Positions 1-5,099 of a DNA stretch of 9,959 bases are shown here, piece by piece. The stretch lies in assembly GCA_002372855.1 (NCBI GenBank), contig DFIZ01000005.1, positions 1 to 9,959 of the forward strand. The letters run 5' to 3'. The notes beneath the pieces are model-generated. The model saw nothing but the letters and a program-made list of their open reading frames with translations, was not told where the DNA came from and did not search any database. Within the stretch, counting starts at the first letter, position 1. Each line of letters begins with the position of its first letter. Both the position numbers and the translations under genes were made by a program. The DNA is from Bacteroidales bacterium UBA3684 (lineage in GTDB: Bacteria; Bacteroidota; Bacteroidia; Bacteroidales; P3).

Positions 1-3
1 AAT

Positions 4-71
4 GTCCGTTAATTATCCGTTAATAATATCCAGCAAAAAATTAACGGTCAATTACACGGCAATTAACGTAA
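4..71. repeat. Inverted array of 11-bp units (CCGTTAAT family)
   Basis: Two head-to-tail 11-bp units lie at 4-14 and 15-25 (core TCCGTTAAT). Three units of the same family in the opposite orientation follow at 39-49, 50-60 and 61-71 (core ATTAACGG, degenerate in the last two). The arms are separated by an A-rich spacer at 26-38. The array could fold into an imperfect hairpin. There is no T-tract and no open gene next to it inside the window, so a terminator role for a gene to the left cannot be judged. Function unknown. Confidence 0.65.
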
Positions 72-77
72 AAAAGG

Positions 78-99
78 GAGACGCGGCATGCCGCGTCTC
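78..99. repeat. 22-bp perfect palindrome
   Basis: Positions 78-99 are a perfect palindrome: GAGACGCGGCA followed directly by its reverse complement. From memory, GAGACG...CGTCTCTAC palindromes are common dispersed repeats in cyanobacteria and several other phyla. That makes a dispersed repetitive element more likely than a locus-specific operator. No gene is adjacent on the left. Confidence 0.7.
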
Positions 100-101
100 T
101 A

Positions 102-123
102 CGGGAGGGGTCCGGGAGGGGTC
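102..123. repeat. 11-bp direct duplication
   Basis: The 11-mer CGGGAGGGGTC is present twice without interruption at 102-112 and 113-123. A third, degraded copy begins at 124. The unit length equals that of the arrays on both sides, although the sequence is unrelated. Confidence 0.6.
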
Positions 124-145
124 GGAGAGGTACATAATTCGGCAT

Positions 146-245
146 TTCTTATATCGTTCTTATATCGTTCTCATATACTTCTCATATACTTCTTATATAG
201 GTGATATAAGAAGTATATGAGAAGTATATAGGAACTATATAAGAA
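146..245. repeat. Large hairpin made of 11-bp tandem units
   Basis: Five consecutive 11-bp units (TTCTTATATCG twice, TTCTCATATAC twice, TTCTTATATAG once) run from 146 to 200. They are followed by four units in reverse-complement orientation up to about 245. Arms 173-198 and 204-229 pair perfectly over 26 bp around a 5-nt loop (AGGTG). Counting outward, 39 of 42 positions pair between 157-198 and 204-245. Flanking AATTCGG (136-142) and CCGAATT (249-255) extend the symmetry. The element is AT-rich in a GC-rich region. It has no terminal U-tract and no coding content. It could act as a cruciform, a protein-binding array or a mobile palindromic repeat; nothing here decides between these. Confidence 0.8.
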
Positions 246-270
246 GGGCCGAATTTGACCCCTTTCGGGG

Positions 271-361
271 AGTGTTTAGTGGTTAGTGTTAAGTGTTTAG
301 TGGTTAGTGTTAAGTGTTAAGTGTTAAGTGTTTAGTGTAGAGTGTTTAGTGGTTAGTGGTT
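271..361. repeat. 13-unit heptamer array (AGTGNTN)
   Basis: Thirteen consecutive 7-bp units stay in register from 271 to 361, each starting AGTG (AGTGTTT, AGTGGTT, AGTGTTA and close variants, one AGTGTAG). The first 21 bp (271-291) are exactly duplicated at 292-312, so a three-unit block was copied. The array ends about 70 bp before the ffh promoter. It has no plausible ORF. Similar heptamers occur inside cinA (AGTGGAA units on the coding strand). Confidence 0.75.
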
Positions 362-403
362 GGTGTGGGGTTGGAAGGGGGTTGGGGTGGGGGAGGACAA
401 GTT

Positions 404-437
404 TTTTACTAGGAATCAAATTTTTTTTGTATCTTTG
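404..437 (+). promoter_or_regulatory. Bacteroidetes-type promoter for ffh
   Basis: TATCTTTG at 430-437 matches the Bacteroidetes sigma-A -7 consensus TAnnTTTG. A T-run at 402-407 is a fair candidate for the -33 TTTG element, with a spacer of about 22 bp. Transcription would begin near 442-445, giving a leader of about 20 nt before the ATG at 465. No Shine-Dalgarno is seen, as is usual in this phylum. Confidence 0.65.
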
Positions 438-464
438 CAACGGAATAATAATGCAGTGTAGACT

Positions 465-1784
465 ATGTTTGAGAACCTTAGTAGCAAGATAGAGAAAGCG
501 TTACACACCCTTCGCGGCAAGGGGTCGATAACCGATATCAATGTGGCGGAGACCGTCAAGGAGGTGCGCAAGGCCCTGCTGGACGCCGATGTGAGCTATC
601 CCATCGCCAAGGAGTTCACCGACAAGGTGAAGGCCGAGGCCATGGGCCGCAACGTTATCCAGAGCATCGAGCCCGGCCAGTTGATGGTGAAGATTGTGCA
701 CGAGAAGCTTACCGAGCTGATGGGTTCGGCGGCGGTGGACATCAACATCAAGGGTCAGCCCGCCGTGGTGCTCATCGCCGGTCTGCAGGGTTCGGGTAAG
801 ACGACCTTCAGTGCCAAGCTGGCCAACTACCTGAAAACCAAGAAGGGCAAGAGCGTGATGCTCGTTGCCGGCGACGTCTACCGTCCCGCCGCTATCAGCC
901 AGCTGCAGACCCTGGGCGAGCAGGTGCAGGTGCCGGTCTACACCGAGGAGGGCAGCAAGAACCCCGTGCAGATTGCCCAGCATGCCGTCAACGAGGCCAA
1001 GAGCAAGGGTTGCAACGTGGTCATCGTCGATACCGCCGGCCGTCTGGCCGTGGACGAGGAGATGATGGACGAGATTGCCGCCCTCAAGCGCGAGCTGCAG
1101 CCGCAGGAGACCCTCTTCGTGGTCGACTCGATGACGGGTCAGGATGCCGTCAACACCGCCAAGGCCTTCAACGACCGTATCGACTTCGACGGCGTGGTGC
1201 TCACCAAGCTCGACGGCGACACCCGTGGCGGTGCCGCCCTCACCATCCGCTACACTGTGCAGAAGCCCATCAAGTTTGTCGGTATCGGCGAGAAGATGGA
1301 CGCCCTCGATGTGTTCCACCCCGACCGTATGGCCAACCGCATCCTCGGCATGGGCGATGTGGTGAGCCTTGTGGAAAGGGCGCAGGAGCAGTACGACGAG
1401 ATGGAGGCCCGCAAGATCCAGAAGAAACTGATCCACAACGAGTACAACTTCGACGATTTCCTGTCGCAGATTGCCCAGATCAAGAAGATGGGTTCGATGA
1501 AGGACCTGGTGGGCATGATTCCGGGTATGGACAAACTGACACGCAATGTGGAGATTACGGACGACGCCTTCGTGCCCATCGAGGCCATGATTGGCAGCAT
1601 GACGCCCTACGAGCGCCAGCACCCCGGTTGCCTCAACGGCAGCCGCAAGCAGCGCATCGCGGCGGGCAGCGGCCGCAGTATACAGGAACTCAACCGCTTC
1701 CTCAAGCAGTTCGAGGACACGCGCAAGATGATGCGCATGGTGACCAAGAACGGCGGCAAGTTGCCGATGAGAAAAAGAAGATAG
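465..1784 (+). CDS. ffh: Signal recognition particle GTPase Ffh (SRP54)
   Basis: Ffh binds signal sequences of nascent membrane and secreted proteins and the SRP RNA. It docks with FtsY in a GTP-dependent cycle at the inner membrane. The 439-aa product has the full N-G-M layout. The N helical bundle covers about 1-90. The G domain has the P-loop GLQGSGKTT at 106-114, DTAGR at 189-193, TKLDG at 247-251 and the closing GIGEK at 273-277. The methionine-rich M domain starts at about 320, with the SRP-RNA binding segment NGSRKQRIAAGSGRS at 391-405. The length is normal for the family. The start at 465 gives the usual MFENLSSKIEKA amino end and lies about 28 nt after a clear -7 box. folD follows on the same strand across a repeat-filled 89-bp gap. 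I saw no SRP RNA gene in the window. Confidence 0.97.
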   Translation: MFENLSSKIEKALHTLRGKGSITDINVAETVKEVRKALLDADVSYPIAKEFTDKVKAEAMGRNVIQSIEPGQLMVKIVHEKLTELMGSAAVDINIKGQPAVVLIAGLQGSGKTTFSAKLANYLKTKKGKSVMLVAGDVYRPAAISQLQTLGEQVQVPVYTEEGSKNPVQIAQHAVNEAKSKGCNVVIVDTAGRLAVDEEMMDEIAALKRELQPQETLFVVDSMTGQDAVNTAKAFNDRIDFDGVVLTKLDGDTRGGAALTIRYTVQKPIKFVGIGEKMDALDVFHPDRMANRILGMGDVVSLVERAQEQYDEMEARKIQKKLIHNEYNFDDFLSQIAQIKKMGSMKDLVGMIPGMDKLTRNVEITDDAFVPIEAMIGSMTPYERQHPGCLNGSRKQRIAAGSGRSIQELNRFLKQFEDTRKMMRMVTKNGGKLPMRKRR

Positions 1785-1786
1785 TT

Positions 1787-1865
1787 GGTTTAAGGTTTAA
1801 GGTTTAAGGTTTAAGGCGAAAGCCGGCGACCGAGACCCTTAAACCTTAAACCGTAAACCTTAAAC
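1787..1865. repeat. Inverted heptamer array (GGTTTAA) between ffh and folD
   Basis: Four perfect GGTTTAA heptamers (1787-1814, plus GG) are followed by a 20-nt GC-rich loop (1817-1836). Four complementary CCTTAAA heptamers follow (1837-1864), one carrying a T-to-G change. Arms 1788-1816 and 1837-1865 pair at 28 of 29 positions. The array begins 3 bp after the ffh stop codon and ends 8 bp before the folD start. It therefore fills the gap and would form a large hairpin in a read-through mRNA. There is no U-tract, so it is not a classic intrinsic terminator. It might stabilise or separate the two messages (inference). Confidence 0.8.
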
Positions 1866-1873
1866 AATATACT

Positions 1874-2752
1874 ATGCAACAGTTATTGGACGGCAAGGCA
1901 ATGGCCTTGCAAATCAAAGACGAAATAGCCAACGAGGTGCGCAAGCTGACCCAGGAGGGGCACCGCGCACCGCATCTGGCCGCAGTAATCGTGGGCGAGG
2001 ACGGGGCGAGCATGACCTACGTCGCCAACAAGGAGAAGTCGAGCCACGAGGTGGGGTTCACCTCCAGTGTCTACCGCATGAGCGACAAGACCACCGAGGC
2101 CCAGCTCCTGGAGACCATTGAATTCCTCAACAACGACCCCGACATCGACGGTTTCATCGTGCAGCTCCCCCTGCCGAAGCACATCAACGAGCAGAAGGTC
2201 ATCAACGCCATCTCGCCCGACAAGGATGTGGACGGGTTCACGCCCGTCAACATCGGCCGCATGGTGCTGGGCGAGGAGTGCTTTGTGCCCGCCACGCCGA
2301 TGGGCATCTGCACGCTGCTGAAGCGCTACGGCATCGAGACCGCCGGCAAGCATTGTGTGGTGATCGGCCGTTCGAACATTGTGGGTACGCCCGCCGCCAA
2401 CCTGCTGAGCCGTAAAGGCTTCGACTGCACCGTCACCATGTGCCACAGCAAGACGCAGAACCTGCCGGAGATTACCCGCCAGGCCGACATACTGGTGGTG
2501 GCCATCGGCAAGCCGGAGTTCGTCACCGCCGACATGGTGAAGGACGGCGCCGTGGTGGTCGACGTGGGAATCCACCGTGTGGCCGACGCCACGAAGAAGA
2601 ACGGCTACCGCGTCATCGGCGACGTGAAACACAGCGAGGTGGACGGCAAGTGCAGCTGGGTGACGCCTGTGCCCGGCGGCGTGGGCCCGTTGACCATCGT
2701 CAGCCTGCTGCAGAACACCCTGGCCGCCTACCATCGCCACGAGGGCAGGTAG
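1874..2752 (+). CDS. folD: Bifunctional methylenetetrahydrofolate dehydrogenase / methenyl-THF cyclohydrolase
   Basis: FolD interconverts 5,10-methylene-THF, 5,10-methenyl-THF and 10-formyl-THF in the cytosol, using NADP(H). It supplies formyl groups for purine and initiator-tRNA synthesis. The 292-aa product is full length. Substrate-site residues are visible: the YxxxK pair Y49/K53 in YVANKEK, QLPLP with Q97 at 97-101, and DKDVDGF at 116-122. The Rossmann part carries GRSNIVGTP at 165-173, and the family signature PVPGGVGPLT is at 265-274. The ATG at 1874 gives the typical MQQLLDGK amino end. No TAnnTTTG box lies in the 89 bp upstream, so co-transcription with ffh is likely. A strong hairpin terminator follows the stop by about 48 bp. 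Another folate gene, folA, lies at the far end of the window in a separate operon. Confidence 0.96.
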   Translation: MQQLLDGKAMALQIKDEIANEVRKLTQEGHRAPHLAAVIVGEDGASMTYVANKEKSSHEVGFTSSVYRMSDKTTEAQLLETIEFLNNDPDIDGFIVQLPLPKHINEQKVINAISPDKDVDGFTPVNIGRMVLGEECFVPATPMGICTLLKRYGIETAGKHCVVIGRSNIVGTPAANLLSRKGFDCTVTMCHSKTQNLPEITRQADILVVAIGKPEFVTADMVKDGAVVVDVGIHRVADATKKNGYRVIGDVKHSEVDGKCSWVTPVPGGVGPLTIVSLLQNTLAAYHRHEGR

Positions 2753-2767
2753 GTCGTCCCGCCGGCT

Positions 2768-2784
2768 CCCCCCGTGGAGGGGGG
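2768..2784. repeat. Short C6/G6 palindrome
   Basis: CCCCCC at 2768-2773 and GGGGGG at 2779-2784 enclose GTGGA, directly after folD. It resembles the GC-rich palindrome found inside the mannosidase gene at 5405-5427. It is probably a remnant of a dispersed GC-rich repeat rather than a terminator, because the real terminator lies 16 bp further on. Confidence 0.4.
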
Positions 2785-2799
2785 CAAGGCAGAGAAACA

Positions 2800-2833
2800 A
2801 AGAAAGCCGCCTCGGGATTGAGGCGGCTTTCTT
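2800..2833. terminator. Bidirectional intrinsic terminator between folD and the lipoprotein gene
   Basis: A perfect 14-bp stem (2800-2813 with 2820-2833) encloses the 6-nt loop GGGATT. The stem core is GCCGCCTC/GAGGCGGC. The A-rich 5' flank and T-rich 3' flank (AAGAAA ... TTTCTT) provide a U-tract in either direction. It sits between two convergent genes, 48 bp past the folD stop and 24 bp past the stop of the minus-strand lipoprotein gene, so it can serve both. Confidence 0.85.
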
Positions 2834-2856
2834 ATGTTTGTGTGTGGATGGGGGTG

Positions 2857-3342
2857 TTACTGTTCGATGATGTAGTTGATGGGGGCGGTGGCCACGATGC
2901 GGAAGGTCATGGGACGGTCTGCGAGGGTGAGCTGGGGCATCCATCCGTCGAGGTCCTGCATGATGATGGTCACTTTGCCGGGCTCGAAGTCGTAGCTCAG
3001 GGCCTCGCCGACAATGCCGGTGGTGCCGTCGTCGAACTGCACGGTGACGGGATAGGTGTAGGGGAGGGCGTTCTGGCGGCCTTCGTTGTAGACGTAGGCG
3101 TTGACGTTGCCGTCGTAGACCACGTGGTCGGTGAGGACATCCCATTCATAGGTGTAATAGTAATAGTTTCTGGAGTCGGCATTGTCGGGGTCGCCAAAGG
3201 GTTCCCACTCGTCGATGTGGACGGTGAATTCGGTGACGCGGGTGCCGGAACTTTCAAGAACCACCTCTCTGTATTCTTTGGTGCAGGAGGTTGCTGTGAG
3301 GCCGAGGACGGCGACAAACAGGCTTAAGAGAATCTTTTTCAT
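2857..3342 (-). CDS. Small hypothetical lipoprotein
   Basis: The 161-aa product starts with MKKILLSLFVAVLGLTATSC, a signal peptide with a lipobox ending at Cys20. It should therefore be lipidated and anchored, on the periplasmic or outer face. The mature part of about 140 residues is rich in aromatic residues and short beta-like segments, with a Tyr-rich stretch RNYYYYTYEW at 58-67. No transmembrane helix follows the signal. I do not recognise a named domain; a small beta-sandwich lipoprotein of the kind common in Bacteroidales is an inference from composition only. The start is supported by the signal peptide and by a TATCTTTG promoter box about 30 bp upstream. It is monocistronic, divergent from rpoD and convergent with folD. 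Confidence 0.8.
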   Translation of the reverse strand: MKKILLSLFVAVLGLTATSCTKEYREVVLESSGTRVTEFTVHIDEWEPFGDPDNADSRNYYYYTYEWDVLTDHVVYDGNVNAYVYNEGRQNALPYTYPVTVQFDDGTTGIVGEALSYDFEPGKVTIIMQDLDGWMPQLTLADRPMTFRIVATAPINYIIEQ

Positions 3343-3371
3343 TATTCTACAATTTTTCTGGTTTCACGCTG

Positions 3372-3401
3372 CAAAGATACAGAAAAAAACGGTAGGAAAA
3401 A
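3372..3401 (-). promoter_or_regulatory. Promoter of the lipoprotein gene
   Basis: Read on the minus strand, TATCTTTG (3379 down to 3372) matches the Bacteroidetes -7 consensus TAnnTTTG. A TTTTT run (3401-3397) lies 17 bp upstream as a -33 candidate. The leader to the ATG at 3342 would be about 25 nt. The -7 octamer is identical to that of ffh. Confidence 0.6.
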
Positions 3402-3618
3402 TCTGTTTTTCGGGAATATTTTTCCTGAAGGTGTGTATCTGGTTGGTTTATAATTCTTTTTGTTGGTAGAATAAAGTTGCCGAAGGCACATTGGGGGCGG
3501 TTTTGTGGGTGCGAAATGTTAAAAATGGGGGTTGGCGAAAAAAAAATTCCCGTTGACGTAACATTTTCGAAAATTCTGCGTTATAGGAATAAAATTTGGT
3601 GTAAATAAAAGGTGTAGT
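3402..3618 (+). promoter_or_regulatory. rpoD upstream region
   Basis: This AT-rich non-coding stretch lies between the divergent lipoprotein gene and rpoD. The best promoter guess is TAAAATTTG at 3590-3598, which has three rather than two bases between TA and TTTG. TTTT at 3564-3567 could be its -33 element. The leader would be only about 15-20 nt. A TATAGG at 3582-3587 is an alternative. I see no riboswitch, small RNA or ORF in this interval. Confidence 0.3.
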
Positions 3619-4479
3619 ATGAGACAACTAAAGATTACGCATTCCATTACCAACCGCGACATCAAGTCGTTGGACAAATACTTGCAGGACATCTGCAGCG
3701 AGGAGCTGCTGACGCCCGAGCAGGAGGTGCAGCTGGCCCAGCGCATCAAGCAGGGTGACCAGGCCGCGCTGGAGCGCCTGACGAAAGCGAACCTGCGATT
3801 CGTGGTGTCGGTGGCCAAGCAGTATCAGAACCAGGGCCTGTCGCTGCCCGACCTCATCAATGAGGGCAATGTGGGACTGATCAAGGCCGCCAAGCGTTTC
3901 GACGAGACGCGTGGTTTCAAGTTCATCTCCTATGCCGTGTGGTGGATTCGCCAGAGCATCCTGCAGGCCATTGCCGAGAACAGCCGCATTGTGCGCCTGC
4001 CGAGCAACCAGCTGGGCGCTTTGAACAAACTGAAAAAAGAGATTTCCAAACTGGAGCAGCAGCTGGAGCGTCCGCCTTCAGAGGAGGAGCTGGCCGAGCT
4101 GCTGGATATTCCCGAAGACAAAATCAAGGCCATCATGGGCATCAGCGGACGCCATGTGAGCATCGACGCCCCGTTGGCCAGCGACGAGGATGTGAACTTT
4201 GTCGACGTGCTGCCCAACGAGGACACTCCCCCGACCGACAGCAAGCTGATGCAGGAGAGCCTGTCGCAGGAGATTGAGCGTTCGCTCTCGACCCTGACGG
4301 AGTATGAGCGCGAGGTCATCAAGATGTACTTCGGCATCGGACTGCCCCATCCGCTGAGCCTGGACGAGATTGCCATGAAGTTCAACCTCACCCGCGAACG
4401 TGTGCGCCAGATCAAGGAGAAGGGCATCAAGCGCCTGAAGACCAGCAGCAAGAGCAAACATCTGAAAGCATATCTCTAA
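3619..4479 (+). CDS. rpoD: Primary sigma factor (sigma-70 family, Bacteroidetes type)
   Basis: This is the housekeeping sigma subunit that directs RNA polymerase to TAnnTTTG/TTTG promoters. The 286-aa product is the short Bacteroidetes form without the long N-terminal region 1.1. It opens with [14 protein letters not shown] and SLDKYLQDI (region 1.2). Region 2 has [20 protein letters not shown] and then [37 protein letters not shown] covers 2.3-2.4 (promoter melting and -7 recognition). Region 3 carries [10 protein letters not shown]. Region 4 has [16 protein letters not shown] and the helix-turn-helix [17 protein letters not shown] near the C-terminus. The last base of its TAA stop is the first base of the rsmG ATG (TAATG), so the two genes are co-transcribed and translationally coupled. 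Confidence 0.95.
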   Translation: MRQLKITHSITNRDIKSLDKYLQDICSEELLTPEQEVQLAQRIKQGDQAALERLTKANLRFVVSVAKQYQNQGLSLPDLINEGNVGLIKAAKRFDETRGFKFISYAVWWIRQSILQAIAENSRIVRLPSNQLGALNKLKKEISKLEQQLERPPSEEELAELLDIPEDKIKAIMGISGRHVSIDAPLASDEDVNFVDVLPNEDTPPTDSKLMQESLSQEIERSLSTLTEYEREVIKMYFGIGLPHPLSLDEIAMKFNLTRERVRQIKEKGIKRLKTSSKSKHLKAYL

Positions 4480-5099
4480 TGGATATCATTCTGAAATATT
4501 TCCCCAACCTAACAGAGCGGCAGCGCGAGCAGTTTGCCGCTCTGTTGCCTTTGTATGAGGAGTGGAACGCGCAGATCAACGTGATCTCGCGCAAGGACAT
4601 GGAGCACTTCTACGAACACCATGTGCTGCACTCGCTGGCCATTGCCAAGGTGATGGAGTTCGCCTCCATGACCGAGGTGCTGGATGTGGGCACGGGCGGC
4701 GGTTTCCCCGGGGTGCCACTGGCCATTATGTTCCCCGATGCCCGTTTTACGCTGATCGACTCCATCGGGAAGAAAATCAAGGTGGTGAATGATGTAATCG
4801 GCCGTCTGGGGTTGACCAACAGCAAGGCGATGCAGATACGCGCCGAGCAGCTGGACGGGGAGTACGACTTTGTTGTCTCGCGCGCTGTCACCACGCTGGG
4901 CGAGTTTGTGCCTTGGGTGAAGAAGAAGATCTCCAAGTCGCAGTACAACAAGCTGCGCAACGGCATCCTGTACCTCAAGGGCGGTGACCTCACCAACGAA
5001 CTCTTCACCTTCCGCCACAAGGTGAAGACGTGGGACATCAGCGAGTGGTTCGAAGAGGAGTTCTTCGAGACCAAGAAGGTGATTTACCTGCCATTGTAG
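4479..5099 (+). CDS. rsmG: 16S rRNA (guanine-N7) methyltransferase RsmG (GidB)
   Basis: RsmG methylates N7 of G527 (E. coli numbering) in the 530 loop of 16S rRNA using S-adenosylmethionine. Loss of the enzyme gives low-level streptomycin resistance in other bacteria. The 206-aa product has the usual WNAQINVISRKD amino part (29-40). The SAM-binding motif LDVGTGGGFPGVPLA is at 68-82, an acidic strand end LIDSIGKK at 92-99, and the family motif VVSRAVT at 132-138. The C-terminus ending ETKKVIYLPL is the typical Bacteroidetes form. The start overlaps the rpoD stop by one base. The last 16 bp overlap the end of the opposing mannosidase gene, and no terminator hairpin is visible between them. Confidence 0.95.
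   Translation: MDIILKYFPNLTERQREQFAALLPLYEEWNAQINVISRKDMEHFYEHHVLHSLAIAKVMEFASMTEVLDVGTGGGFPGVPLAIMFPDARFTLIDSIGKKIKVVNDVIGRLGLTNSKAMQIRAEQLDGEYDFVVSRAVTTLGEFVPWVKKKISKSQYNKLRNGILYLKGGDLTNELFTFRHKVKTWDISEWFEEEFFETKKVIYLPL

Noticed and set aside
2..220. 72-codon plus-strand ORF in the repeat region
   Set aside because: It consists of palindromes and tandem repeats; no start context or domain pattern.
4..245. Insertion sequence or MITE with terminal inverted repeats
   Set aside because: The inverted repeats are internally tandem and adjacent; no transposase and no target-site duplication seen. A non-autonomous element cannot be fully excluded.
146..361. CRISPR array
   Set aside because: Units are 7 or 11 bp with no spacers; no cas genes are present.
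501..1622. Long minus-strand open frame opposite ffh (373 codons)
   Set aside because: Antisense shadow of a clear full-length ffh in GC-rich DNA; His/Leu/Gly-rich composition and no domain pattern.
1787..1865. Intrinsic terminator for ffh
   Set aside because: The stem is AU-rich and repeat-derived and is not followed by a U-tract; kept as a repeat.
1785..1873. SRP RNA (ffs) next to ffh
   Set aside because: No conserved GGAA-tetraloop / asymmetric-bulge helix motif; the interval is explained by heptamers and a short loop.
1883..3145. 420-codon minus-strand frame spanning folD, the terminator and part of the lipoprotein gene
   Set aside because: Runs antisense to folD and through a strong terminator; arginine- and histidine-rich artefact.
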